A stretch of DNA of 50,595 nt, taken from positions 1-50,595 of the forward strand of contig NZ_JAHVAB010000063.1 of assembly GCF_019264445.1 (NCBI RefSeq). Direction: 5' to 3'. The position numbers and the translations under genes were made by a program. The notes beneath the pieces were generated by a model. That model did no database searches and was not told the DNA's origin. It saw only the letters and a list, made by a program, of their open reading frames with translations. Source of the stretch: Hydrogenophaga sp. (GTDB taxonomy: Bacteria > Pseudomonadota > Gammaproteobacteria > Burkholderiales > Burkholderiaceae_C). Below are positions 37,119 through 45,732 of this stretch, in pieces (within the stretch, counting starts at the first letter, position 1; each line of letters opens with the position of its first letter).

Positions 37119-37199
37119 GTGCCACGGAACCGGCTTTGCCGGGCCGTAGGCACTGTCCCCCCTCAGGGGGGAAGCCGCGCAGCGGCGCAGGGGGGAGCC
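37119..37199. repeat. composite GC-rich hairpin repeat between tolA and dnaE
   Basis: Three hairpins lie side by side in the convergent gap: GTGCC-ACGG (37119-37127) with CCGT-A-GGCAC (37144-37153), enclosing CCGGC/GCCGG around TTT; CCCCCC (37157-37162) with GGGGGG (37166-37171); and GCCGC (37174-37178) with GCGGC (37182-37186). The block resembles a short intergenic repeat that I recognise from Comamonadaceae genomes, where it is found many times between genes. It probably also acts as a bidirectional terminator for tolA and dnaE. Only one copy is present in this window. Confidence 0.6.
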
Positions 37200-37201
37200 T
37201 T

Positions 37202-40200
37202 CTAATCAAACACAATCTCGGCCCGCCGTTCGTGCGCTTGCGCCGTCCAGCTGGCCAGCGCGGCATCGGTGGGGAAGAACAAGGCCCGGTCGTCCAGCTG
37301 CAGTTCGCACTGCGCGCCTTCGCGCAGCAGCGCCAGACGCACCGGCAGGCCGCGCACCAGCTCACCTTGCTCGGTGAACTCGCGCTTCGGAGGGAATTCG
37401 CGCACCAGCTCGGCAATGGAAGGCGCGGTGCCGTTGACAGCGACGCGCAGGTACTTGCCGAAGCGGCAGCGGGCCGCAGCCAGGTCCCAGACCTGCTGGA
37501 TCTTCAGCCGCACGCCACCTGAGAAACGGTCGGGCTGCGCCACCGCCTGCACGATGATGAGCTCGTCGTCCTTGAGCAGGTTGCGGTGCGCGTTGATGAG
37601 GTTTTCATCCGCACTCGTTTCAAACACGCCCGTCTTGTCGTCCAGCTTGAACAGCGCGAGCTTGCCGCGCTGGCCGTTGATGACGCGGAAGTCGGTCACG
37701 ATGCCCGCGAGGATCACCGGATCACGGCTCTCCACCACATCGCCCAGCGGCGTGCGCGCAAAGCGGCGCACTTCACGCTCGACTTCGTCAAACAAGTGGC
37801 CCGAGAAGTAGAAGCCGATGGCGGTCTTCTCCAGCGTGAGGCGTTCTTTCACGCCCCAGGGTGTGGTCGCTACCAGATCGGGCTCCTGCGTGCTGGAGCC
37901 GTGGTCGTCGTCGCCCATCATGTCGAACAGGCCGCCCTGGTTGGCGTTGGCCAGGCTGGCCGCGGCGAACTCGAAAGCGCGGTCCACCGAAGCCAGCATC
38001 TCGGCCCGGTTGAGGTGCAGGGAATCGAAAGCACCGGCCTTGATGAGCGCTTCCACTGTGCGCTTGTTCAGGCGCGTGCGGTCCACGCGAACGCAGAAGT
38101 CGAACAGGCTCTTGAACGGCCCGCTGTCCTGGCCACGCGGGCCTTCGCCGCGACCCTCGCGCGCCGCCACGATGGCTTCGATCGCTTGCTGCCCGGTGCC
38201 TTTGATGGCGCCGAGCCCGTAGCGGATGGACTTGTTGCTGATGGGCTCAAACCGGTAGAAGCCCCGGTTCACATCGGGCGCCTCAAACGCCATGCCCATC
38301 TTCTGCGCATCTTCGAACAGCACCTTGAGCTTGTCGGTGTCGTCCATTTCCACGGTCATGTTGGCGCAGAAGAACTCGGCGGTGTAGTGCACCTTGAGCC
38401 AGCCCGTGTGGTACGCGAGCAGGGAGTATGCGGCGGCGTGCGACTTGTTGAAGCCGTAGCCGGCGAACTTCTCCATCAAGTCGAAGACTTCGTCGGCCTT
38501 CTCCTGCGTGATGCCGTGGGTGGCCAGGGCACCCGCACGAAACTTCTCGCGGTGCTCGGCCATTTCCTCGGCCTTCTTCTTGCCCATCGCGCGGCGCAGC
38601 AAGTCGGCGCCACCGAGCGAGTAGCCGCCCAGGATCTGCGCGGTCTGCATGACCTGCTCCTGGTAGACCATGATCCCGTAGGTCTCGGACAGCATCTCGG
38701 CCACGGCCGGGTGCGGGTACTCCACCTCTTCGCGGCCGTGCTTGCGGGCCACGAAGCTGGGGATCAGGTCCATCGGGCCCGGGCGATACAGCGCGTTGAG
38801 CGCGATCAGGTCTTCCAGGCGCGAGGGCTTGGCGTCCTTGAGCATGCCTTGCATGCCGCGGCTTTCAAACTGGAACACGGCTTCGGTCTGGCCGCGCGAG
38901 AACAGTGCGTACACCCGCGCGTCATCCAGCGGCACGTCCTCGAAGCGGAAGTTCTCCTGCCCCGGGTGACGCTTCATGATGAGCTCGCGCGCGATCTCCA
39001 GAATGGTCAGCGTGGCCAGGCCCAGAAAGTCGAACTTCACCAGGCCAATGGCCTCCACGTCGTCCTTGTCGTACTGGCTCACCGCGGACTCGCTGCCCGG
39101 CTGCGCATACAGCGGGCAGAAGTCGGTGAGCTTGCCCGGTGCAATCAGCACGCCACCGGCGTGCATGCCGATGTTGCGCGTCATGCCTTCGAGCTGTTGG
39201 GCGAGCTCGATCAACGTCTTGACGTCGTCTTCCTTCTGGATGCGCTCGGCCAGCACCGGCTCCATCTCGATCGCGTAGTTGTTCTTGTCGCCGTCTTTCT
39301 TCGGCACGGGCGGGTACTGCAGCGTGACCGACATGCCCGGCTTGTTCGGGATCAGCTTGGAGATGCCGTCGCAGAAGCCGTACGAGAAATCGAGCACGCG
39401 ACCCACATCGCGAATGGCCGCGCGCGCCGCCAGCGTGCCGAAGGTGGCGATCTGGCTGACCGCGTCCTTGCCGTACTTGTCCTTGACGTAGTCGATCACG
39501 CGGTCGCGGTTGGTCTGGCAGAAGTCGATGTCGAAGTCGGGCATGGACACCCGCTCCGGATTCAAGAACCGCTCGAACAGCAGGTTGTACTGAAGTGGGT
39601 CCAAGTCGGTGATCTTCAGCGCATAAGCCACCAGCGAGCCTGCACCCGAGCCCCGGCCGGGGCCCACCGGGCAGCCGTTGTTCTTGGCCCAGTTGATGAA
39701 GTCGCCCACGATCAGGAAGTAGCCCGGGAACCCCATCTTCAGGATGGTGTTGATCTCGAACTCCAGGCGCTCCACGTAGCGCGGCCGCTCGGCGTCGCGC
39801 CGGGCCACGTCGGGAAACAGGTGCGCCAGGCGCTCTTCAAGGCCTTCAAAGGAGGACTGCCGGAAGAAGTCCGACATCGGCATGGGCACGCCGTCGATCA
39901 GGGGCGTGGGGAAGTTGGGCAGCTGCGGCTTGCCCAGCGTGAGCGTGAGGTTGCAGCGCCGCGCAATCTCCACCGAGTTGGCCAGCGCGGACGGTACGTC
40001 GGCAAACAGCGCCTGCATTTGCGCGGTGCTCTTGAAGTACTGCTCGCGCGTGAAGCGGCGCACGCGGCGGTTGTTGCCCAGAATTTCGCCTTCGGCAATG
40101 CACACGCGGGCTTCATGGGCCTCGTAGCCGTCGGCGTCGAGAAACTGCACCGGGTGCGTGGCCACCACCGGCAGGTGGAGCCGGGCCGCGAGCTGCACGG

Positions 40201-40771
40201 CCTGCGCCACGTGGCGTTCGTCGTCTGCGCGGCCCGCGCGCTGCAGCTCGATGTAGAAGCGGTGCGTGAACATCGTCGAGAGCTGCAGGGCAATGTCTGC
40301 GGCGCGCTGGGCATCGCCCTGCAAGAGCGCCTGCCCCACCGGGCCAGCCTGCGCACCCGAGATCAGGATCAGCCCCGCGTTGCACTCCTGCAGCCAGTCG
40401 CGCTGCACCAGTGCCTGGCCGCGGCCGGCATTGCGCGTCCAGGCGCGCGCCAGCAACTCGCTCAGGTTGAGGTAACCCTGCATGTCCTGCACCAGCAGCA
40501 GCACGCGTGGTGCGGCGGGCTGGTGGCTGCCGGGCATGGCGCCGGGGGTCTCTTCGGTGAAGCCTTGCAGCATGACCTCGGCGCCGATGATGGGCTTGAC
40601 GCCCACGCCCCGCGCCGCCTTGTAGAACTTGACGGCGCCAAACAGGTTGCTGAGGTCGGTGATGGCCAGCGCGGGCTGGGCGTCGGCGGCGGCGGCGGCC
40701 ACCACGTCGTCGATGCGGTTGGTGCCGTCAACGACGGAGAATTCGGTGTGCAGGCGCAGATGGGTGAACAT
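37202..40771 (-). CDS. dnaE: DNA polymerase III subunit alpha
   Basis: The replicative polymerase of 1189 residues (Escherichia coli 1160). An N-terminal PHP domain begins FTHLRLHTEFSVVDGTNRID. The palm contains the catalytic aspartates in SMPDFDIDFCQTNRD (near residue 410) and the conserved GPGRGSGAGSLVAYAL. The fingers, the helix-hairpin-helix (GFNKSHAAAYSLLAYHTGWLK region), an OB fold (ILAGIVTDFRVINGQRGKLALFK) and the C-terminal tau-binding region follow in order. It is intact, with ATG at 40769-40771 and TAG at 37202-37204. Its C-terminus faces tolA across the hairpin repeat. The upstream gene (DUF599) is on the same strand, 36 bases away. Confidence 0.99.
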   Translation of the reverse strand: MFTHLRLHTEFSVVDGTNRIDDVVAAAAADAQPALAITDLSNLFGAVKFYKAARGVGVKPIIGAEVMLQGFTEETPGAMPGSHQPAAPRVLLLVQDMQGYLNLSELLARAWTRNAGRGQALVQRDWLQECNAGLILISGAQAGPVGQALLQGDAQRAADIALQLSTMFTHRFYIELQRAGRADDERHVAQAVQLAARLHLPVVATHPVQFLDADGYEAHEARVCIAEGEILGNNRRVRRFTREQYFKSTAQMQALFADVPSALANSVEIARRCNLTLTLGKPQLPNFPTPLIDGVPMPMSDFFRQSSFEGLEERLAHLFPDVARRDAERPRYVERLEFEINTILKMGFPGYFLIVGDFINWAKNNGCPVGPGRGSGAGSLVAYALKITDLDPLQYNLLFERFLNPERVSMPDFDIDFCQTNRDRVIDYVKDKYGKDAVSQIATFGTLAARAAIRDVGRVLDFSYGFCDGISKLIPNKPGMSVTLQYPPVPKKDGDKNNYAIEMEPVLAERIQKEDDVKTLIELAQQLEGMTRNIGMHAGGVLIAPGKLTDFCPLYAQPGSESAVSQYDKDDVEAIGLVKFDFLGLATLTILEIARELIMKRHPGQENFRFEDVPLDDARVYALFSRGQTEAVFQFESRGMQGMLKDAKPSRLEDLIALNALYRPGPMDLIPSFVARKHGREEVEYPHPAVAEMLSETYGIMVYQEQVMQTAQILGGYSLGGADLLRRAMGKKKAEEMAEHREKFRAGALATHGITQEKADEVFDLMEKFAGYGFNKSHAAAYSLLAYHTGWLKVHYTAEFFCANMTVEMDDTDKLKVLFEDAQKMGMAFEAPDVNRGFYRFEPISNKSIRYGLGAIKGTGQQAIEAIVAAREGRGEGPRGQDSGPFKSLFDFCVRVDRTRLNKRTVEALIKAGAFDSLHLNRAEMLASVDRAFEFAAASLANANQGGLFDMMGDDDHGSSTQEPDLVATTPWGVKERLTLEKTAIGFYFSGHLFDEVEREVRRFARTPLGDVVESRDPVILAGIVTDFRVINGQRGKLALFKLDDKTGVFETSADENLINAHRNLLKDDELIIVQAVAQPDRFSGGVRLKIQQVWDLAAARCRFGKYLRVAVNGTAPSIAELVREFPPKREFTEQGELVRGLPVRLALLREGAQCELQLDDRALFFPTDAALASWTAQAHERRAEIVFD

Positions 40772-40807
40772 CGGGCCATTTTAGGAGCCGCGGCGGCGGC
40801 GCCAGGC

Positions 40808-41521
40808 TCAATTCGGGGGTGGCATTTCGTCTTTCAAAATGCCCAGCACCTCGGAGCGAAACTCGCGGAAATAAAGAATGGCCACCACCGCCAAGGTGGC
40901 GATCACCATGGCCAGCGGCGAGATGAACCAGGCCAGCGCCGCAAACGAAAAGTAGTACGCCCGCAGGCCATCGTTGAAGGTTTCAGCGGCGGCACCCACC
41001 ATGGCGGCTGCCCGCTGCGCGAAGGCAGTCCGGTCGTGCTTGCCGGCATCAAAATCCTCGGCCGGCGGCATGGCGCCAATCACCAGCGCCACAAAGGTGT
41101 ACTGCCGCATGCACCATGAAAAGCGGAAGAAGGCGTACACGAAGATCGCGACCATCACGAGGATCTTGAACTCGAAAACGATCAGGGTCGTGGTCTGCGC
41201 AAACGGGATCTCGCTCATGAGTTCGGTGGCCTTGTCGGTGGTGCCCAGCAGGGCAAACAAGCCGCCGATCACGAGGATGGACGTGGACGAGAAGAAGGCC
41301 GGCGTGGTGGAGAGCGTCTGGGTGATCACGCCGTCGAGCATGCGCGGATCGCGCGCGGTGGTCTGCGTCATCCAGTAGCCGCGGTAGCGGTTGGTGGTGT
41401 GGATGAGCGAGCCCATTCGTCGGCCCCACTCGCGCGCAAACCACGCATAGCCGACCCACAAAGCCAGAAAGCAGACCAGCGCGAGCCAGTCTGCCCAGGG
41501 AATGATGCTGAGGAACTTCAT
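40808..41521 (-). CDS. DUF599 integral membrane protein
   Basis: A 237-residue polytopic inner-membrane protein of unknown function. The predicted helices are about 10-29 (WADWLALVCFLALWVGYAWF), 74-95 (FFSSTSILVIGGLFALLG), 112-136 (LIVFEFKILVMVAIFVYAFFRF) and about 195-218 (SPLAMVIATLAVVAILYF). The family-typical segment is AREWGRRMGSLIHTTNRYRGYWM and it has the sequence FRFSWCMRQYTFVALVIGA. No catalytic motifs are seen. It lies upstream of dnaE on the same strand; many betaproteobacteria have this protein as a single gene, so the link with dnaE is not informative. Confidence 0.8.
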   Translation of the reverse strand: MKFLSIIPWADWLALVCFLALWVGYAWFAREWGRRMGSLIHTTNRYRGYWMTQTTARDPRMLDGVITQTLSTTPAFFSSTSILVIGGLFALLGTTDKATELMSEIPFAQTTTLIVFEFKILVMVAIFVYAFFRFSWCMRQYTFVALVIGAMPPAEDFDAGKHDRTAFAQRAAAMVGAAAETFNDGLRAYYFSFAALAWFISPLAMVIATLAVVAILYFREFRSEVLGILKDEMPPPN

Positions 41522-41585
41522 GCCCGGATGCTACCCGCACACCCAGCGGCGGTGCGGGCAGCGGCTGGCCTTGAACGAGGGAAGG

Positions 41586-42140
41586 TCAGGCCTTGAACTT
41601 CGCGGCCGTGGCGGCCACGCGCTGGCCAAACAGCTTGGCCGTTTCGAGGTCGCCCGGCAGCATTTCGTTGGCACCGGCATCCGACGGGCTTTGCGCCATC
41701 GCGCCGCTGAACGAGCCGACGTAGTTCACATCGTTGCGCTGGGCGGCCTTGCTGTTGCTGGGCATCAGGCCGGTGCCGACCCAGATGCCACTGTGTTGCA
41801 TGGCCAGGGTGAACAGGTAGTGCAGCGTAGACAGCTTGTCGCCGTTCATGGTGGCGCTGTTGGTGAAGCCGGCAAAGATCTTGTCTTTCCATTGCTGGCC
41901 AAACCAGGGCTTGCTGGAGGCATCGGCGAACTTCTTGAACTGCCAGCTCACGCTGCCCATGTACGTGGGCGAGCCCATGATGATCGCGTCGGCAGCGGCC
42001 AGCGTTTCCCAGCCGCCTTCGGGCAGGTTGCCATCGGCATCGATGGCGAGCAGTTCGGCGCCAGCGCCCTCTGCCACCGACTGCGCCATGCGCTGCGTAT
42101 GACCGTAACCCGAGTGATAAACCACAACAACTTTGGACAT
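41586..42140 (-). CDS. flavodoxin-like NAD(P)H:quinone oxidoreductase family protein
   Basis: A 184-residue cytoplasmic flavoprotein of the WrbA/flavodoxin superfamily. The FMN phosphate loop is VVVYHSGYGHTQRMAQ (residues 5-20), and a second FMN-contact loop GSPTYMGSVSWQFKKFAD lies at about 56-73. WrbA proteins reduce quinones with two electrons and so avoid semiquinone radicals. The sequence is a little shorter than typical WrbA (about 200 residues) and lacks its Y-loop, so the exact assignment is at family level. It is the third gene of a pirin-DoxX-flavodoxin set with a divergent LysR regulator, and DoxX ends 72 bases upstream. Confidence 0.8.
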   Translation of the reverse strand: MSKVVVVYHSGYGHTQRMAQSVAEGAGAELLAIDADGNLPEGGWETLAAADAIIMGSPTYMGSVSWQFKKFADASSKPWFGQQWKDKIFAGFTNSATMNGDKLSTLHYLFTLAMQHSGIWVGTGLMPSNSKAAQRNDVNYVGSFSGAMAQSPSDAGANEMLPGDLETAKLFGQRVAATAAKFKA

Positions 42141-42212
42141 GATTGGACTTTCTGTTGAAGGAAAAAAACGCAGCGCCGCGGCGCCGCGTGCGGAGAAACT
42201 GGAATCTACGGC

Positions 42213-42623
42213 TCAGGCAGCCGTGCGGCGGCCGTCAATGCTGAATGCCCCCGGACCGAACGCGGCAAAGGCGAGCAGACCACCGGTGATGGCAATGTTC
42301 TTGAAGAACATCAGCTGCTGGACCATCTGCTGCTCGGCCGGCACGGCCCAGAAAGCGTGGAAGAAGTAGCTGGCCACCAGCGTGAACACGGCCAGGGCCA
42401 GCGCGGCGTAGCGGGTGCGAAAGCCGATCAGCAGCGCCAGACCGCCAAACAACTCGATCACCAGCGCAATGGCCACGCCCACCTGCGGCAGCGGCAACCC
42501 CATGGCGGTGGCGTAGCCCACGGTGCCGGCAAAGCCGGCAATCTTGCCGAAGCCGGCCGGGATGAAAACGATGGCCAGCAGGATGCGGCCGATCAGGGCC
42601 AGGGGGTTTTGCAGAGCGTTCAT
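42213..42623 (-). CDS. DoxX family membrane protein
   Basis: A 136-residue protein with four predicted membrane helices, starting with LALIGRILLAIVFIPAGFGKIAGF, where the G-x-x-F-x-x-A/G-G-x-x-K pattern is typical of DoxX. Further helices cover VAIALVIELFGGLALLIGF, LALAVFTLVASYFF and the C-terminal NIAITGGLLAFAAFGPG. DoxX-like proteins are found with redox genes and have been linked to quinone or thiol metabolism, but no catalytic activity is visible. It sits between the pirin and flavodoxin genes on the minus strand and is probably co-transcribed. Confidence 0.85.
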   Translation of the reverse strand: MNALQNPLALIGRILLAIVFIPAGFGKIAGFAGTVGYATAMGLPLPQVGVAIALVIELFGGLALLIGFRTRYAALALAVFTLVASYFFHAFWAVPAEQQMVQQLMFFKNIAITGGLLAFAAFGPGAFSIDGRRTAA

Positions 42624-42664
42624 GGTGAGTCCTTGGAAAAAAGAAAGGTGGAAGGAAAGGGAAA

Positions 42665-43366
42665 TCAGGCGGCCAGGTCGAAGACGAGCACTTCGGCGTC
42701 CTGGCCATTGGCGAGTTGAAGCTGGCTTTCGCCAGCGAGCACGGCGGCGTCACCGCCCTTGAGGCGCTGGCCATTCACGTCCAGCTCGCCGCGCACCAGG
42801 TGCACATAGGCCTTGCGTGCCGGGTTCAGCGTCAGCTCGGCCGTCTCCTGGCCGTCGAGCAAGCCGGCATACATGGACGCATCGGCGTGAATGGTGACCG
42901 AGCCGTCCTTGCCCTCGTTGGAGGCCACCAAGCGCAGCTGGCCGCGCTTCTGGTCGTCGGAAAAGCTCTTCTGCTCGTAGCCCGGCTCGATGCCGCGCAC
43001 GTTGGGCTCGATCCAGATCTGCAGGAAATGCGTGGTGCTGTTGGGCGCGTGGTTGAACTCGCTGTGGCGCACGCCACTGCCCGCGCTCATGCGCTGGACG
43101 TCCCCCGGGGGAATGCCCTTGACGTTGCCCATGCTGTCCTTGTGCGCCAGGTTGCCCTGCAGCACGTAGCTGATGATTTCCATGTCGCGGTGGCCGTGCG
43201 TGCCGAAGCCGGTGCCCGGGGCGATGCGGTCTTCGTTGATCACGCGCAGGTTGCCCCAGCCCATCCAGGCGGGGTCGAAGTAGTCGGCAAACGAGAACGA
43301 GTGGTGGCTCTTGAGCCAGCCGTGGTCGGCGTAGCCGCGGGCATCGGAGCGTCGAATCTGGAGCAT
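42665..43366 (-). CDS. pirin family protein
   Basis: A 233-residue bicupin protein of the pirin family. The N-terminal cupin has the metal-binding pattern GTGFGTHGHRDMEIISYVLQG, with two histidines and a glutamate, and the later histidine in SGVRHSEFNHA. Bacterial pirins include YhhW, a quercetinase, and redox sensors. The N-terminus (MLQIRRSDARGYADHGWLKSHHSFSFADYFDP) is well conserved. The start is the ATG at 43364-43366, preceded by AAGGA; an upstream in-frame ATG at 43486 would add 40 low-quality residues overlapping the regulatory region. It is the first gene after the divergent LysR promoter region. Confidence 0.88.
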   Translation of the reverse strand: MLQIRRSDARGYADHGWLKSHHSFSFADYFDPAWMGWGNLRVINEDRIAPGTGFGTHGHRDMEIISYVLQGNLAHKDSMGNVKGIPPGDVQRMSAGSGVRHSEFNHAPNSTTHFLQIWIEPNVRGIEPGYEQKSFSDDQKRGQLRLVASNEGKDGSVTIHADASMYAGLLDGQETAELTLNPARKAYVHLVRGELDVNGQRLKGGDAAVLAGESQLQLANGQDAEVLVFDLAA

Positions 43367-43483
43367 GGTGGATTCCTTTCCGTCGTCGGTGGGGCTGGCC
43401 GGTTCACCGGGTCGGTGGCGGCTGGCATGGGGTGAATTCTGGGCCGGTGACACGCCTCTGTGGCTGCACGGATTTGATGGCAT

Positions 43484-43502
43484 CATTCAAATTATTTGAA
43501 TG
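43484..43502. promoter_or_regulatory. LysR-type palindromic operator between lysR and pirin genes
   Basis: CATTCAAA (43484-43491) and TTTGAATG (43495-43502) form a perfect 8-bp inverted repeat around TTA. It has the T-N11-A form of LysR-type operators and lies between the divergent LysR and pirin genes. The palindrome includes the ATG at 43500, which argues that the LysR protein starts at 43521 instead. Confidence 0.6.
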
Positions 43503-43520
43503 ACAGGAACGCCCGACACC

Positions 43521-44468
43521 ATGGCCAACTCATCCCCCCGCGCCGCCCTGTCCCCGGAAAACCTCGGCTTGCTCGACGCCGTGGCCCGACTGGGCAGCAT
43601 GGCCGCAGCCGCCCGAGAGCTGGGCATGGTTCCCAGCGCCCTCACCTACCGCATCCGGCAGATCGAAGACGCGCTCGACGTGCTGCTGTTTGACCGCAGC
43701 GCGCGCCGCGCGGCGCTCACACCGGCAGGCGCCGAGCTGCTGCGCTCGGGCCAATACCTCTTGAACGAGCTGGATGCCGTGGCGCAGCGGGTCAAGCGCG
43801 TGGCCACCGGCTGGGAGCCCCAGATCACCATCGCCGCCGACGCGATCGTGGCGCGCGCCACGCTGTTCGAACTGTGCGAGGCGTTTTATGCCGAAGGCGC
43901 TCCCACGCGGCTGAAGCTGCGCGCTGAAACGCTGTCGGGCACGATCGAGGCGCTGCAGAGCGGCCAGGCCGACATTGCGCTGGGCGTGCCCAGCGAGCTG
44001 GCGCTCTCCGAATTCCAGTCGGCGCCCATGGGCACGCTGTCGTTCGTCTACGCCGTGGCCCCGCACCACGCGCTGGCCGCCGCCACGCACAGCCTGGGCG
44101 ACGAAGAGCTGCGCGAGCACCGCGCCGTGGCGGTGGCCGACAGCACCCAGCGCGGGCGCGGCGTCACCCACAACCTGCTGCCGGGGCAGGACGTGCTCAC
44201 GGTGCCCACCATGCAGCACAAGCTCGAAGCGCAACTGCGAGGGCTGGGCGGCGGTTTTTTGCCCCTGTCGCTGGCGCAGCCCTTCATCAACGCCGGGCGG
44301 CTGGTGGTGAAAACCGTGCAGCGCCCCAACCGCAGCCTGCGCGTCTCGTACGCCTGGCGCCAGTCGAGCGGCGCCGCCGACACCGGCCGAGCGTTGCGCT
44401 GGTGGCTGGACCGCCTGCAGCACCCCACCACGCGCAGCGCGCTGCTCAATAACCACCACCAGATTTGA
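43521..44468 (+). CDS. LysR-family transcriptional regulator
   Basis: A 315-residue regulator with an N-terminal winged helix-turn-helix (about 10-70: ENLGLLDAVARLGSMAAAARELGM, then PSALTYRIRQIEDAL and LFDRSARRAALTPAG) and a C-terminal LysR effector-binding domain (about 90-300). I prefer the ATG at 43521, because the ATG at 43500 lies in the palindrome 43484-43502 and has no binding site, whereas AGGA at 43505-43508 precedes 43521. It is divergent from the pirin-DoxX-flavodoxin genes and is likely to control them and itself. The effector is unknown. Confidence 0.88.
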   Translation: MANSSPRAALSPENLGLLDAVARLGSMAAAARELGMVPSALTYRIRQIEDALDVLLFDRSARRAALTPAGAELLRSGQYLLNELDAVAQRVKRVATGWEPQITIAADAIVARATLFELCEAFYAEGAPTRLKLRAETLSGTIEALQSGQADIALGVPSELALSEFQSAPMGTLSFVYAVAPHHALAAATHSLGDEELREHRAVAVADSTQRGRGVTHNLLPGQDVLTVPTMQHKLEAQLRGLGGGFLPLSLAQPFINAGRLVVKTVQRPNRSLRVSYAWRQSSGAADTGRALRWWLDRLQHPTTRSALLNNHHQI

Positions 44469-44539
44469 CAATCCCGCCGCGCAGCCCGCGCACCGCTGCT
44501 ACAGTCGGTCACACCTTCCCCACCAACGCGCACAGAGAC

Positions 44540-45673
44540 ATGAAGAACACCAAAAACCCTCGCGCAATCGCAGCGCCCTCCCCCCGATCCCGAGCCGGCA
44601 AGGCTGTTGCCACTCCGCTGCATGTGGCGGTGGTCGGCGGTGGCATGGCGGGGGTGGTGTGCGCGCGCACGCTGGTGCAGGCGGGCCACCGCGTGACGCT
44701 GTTCGAGAAGAGCCGGGGCTTTGGCGGGCGCATGGCCACACGCCGCACCGAATTTGGTGGCTTCGACCACGGCGCGCAGTACTTCACCGTGCGCGATGCG
44801 CGCTTTGAGACGGCACTGCGCAGCAACGCCACCGCCGTGGTGCGACCCTGGAGCGCCAGCACCGTGCGCGTGCTCGACGAACTCGGCCGCGTGCTGGCCA
44901 GCGCGCCACCGCCCACCGAACCCCACTTTGTGGCCTCGCCCGGCATGAGCGCGCTGGTCAACCTGTGGGCGCAGCCGCTGGCCCAACCCGCCATGCACGG
45001 CAACCTGCTCGCGCGCACGCTGCTGGACACGCGCGTCACCCGCGTGGAGCGCGATGCGCTGCACCCGGAGCAATGGCAATTGCGCTCGGAAGACACCCAG
45101 GGCGGCCAGCAGGTGCTGGGTGGTTTCGACCGCGTGGTGCTCGCCATGCCGCACCCGCAGATCCATGACCTGCTGCTCGCTTCCGGTCTGGCGCCCGAGC
45201 TGCGCCAAGCCCTCACTGCCGTGCACGTGGCGCCCTGCTGGACGCTGATGGTGGCCTACCCGCAAGCCATGCAGCCGGGCCTGCCCCACCTGGGCCCGCA
45301 GTGGAATGCCGCGCGCAGCACGCACCACCGCATCAGCTGGCTGGCGCGCGAATCCAGCAAGCCCGGGCGCGACCCGATCGAACGCTGGACGGTGCAGGCC
45401 AGCCCGGCTTGGTCGACCAAGCACCTGGAAGACGACGCCGAACGCGTCAAGGCCAAACTGCTCAAGGGCTTTGCCGAAATCACCGGCATCCGTGCCACGC
45501 CCACCCACGCGGTGGCGCACCGCTGGCGCTTTGCGCAGACGCAGACCCCGCTGGGCAAAAGCCACCTGTACGACAAGGCGCTGGGCATCGGCGTGTGTGG
45601 CGACTGGTGCCTGGGTCACCGGGTGGAAGACGCATTTGTGTCCGGTCTGGAAATGGCGCTCACGGTCGCGTGA
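44540..45673 (+). CDS. NAD(P)/FAD-dependent oxidoreductase, renalase-like
   Basis: A 377-residue flavoprotein with an FAD-binding dinucleotide fold at the N-terminus: VAVVGGGMAGVVCARTL followed by VTLFEKSRGFGGRMATRR, the GG motif. The middle part has FDHGAQYFTVRD and SPGMSALVNLW, and the end is GIGVCGDWCLGHRVEDAFVSGLEMA, a second FAD-binding motif. This pattern matches the renalase/amine oxidoreductase family. The substrate is unknown. The ATG at 44540 removes a 25-residue extension that would begin from a TTG at 44465. A TACAGT -10-like element lies about 40 bases before it, but the match is weak. Confidence 0.82.
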   Translation: MKNTKNPRAIAAPSPRSRAGKAVATPLHVAVVGGGMAGVVCARTLVQAGHRVTLFEKSRGFGGRMATRRTEFGGFDHGAQYFTVRDARFETALRSNATAVVRPWSASTVRVLDELGRVLASAPPPTEPHFVASPGMSALVNLWAQPLAQPAMHGNLLARTLLDTRVTRVERDALHPEQWQLRSEDTQGGQQVLGGFDRVVLAMPHPQIHDLLLASGLAPELRQALTAVHVAPCWTLMVAYPQAMQPGLPHLGPQWNAARSTHHRISWLARESSKPGRDPIERWTVQASPAWSTKHLEDDAERVKAKLLKGFAEITGIRATPTHAVAHRWRFAQTQTPLGKSHLYDKALGIGVCGDWCLGHRVEDAFVSGLEMALTVA

Positions 45674-45732
45674 GGCGGCGCGTTCCCATTGCGTTGGGCC
45701 GCGCCCGGCGATAGCCCCACCCGCCCCCCTGG

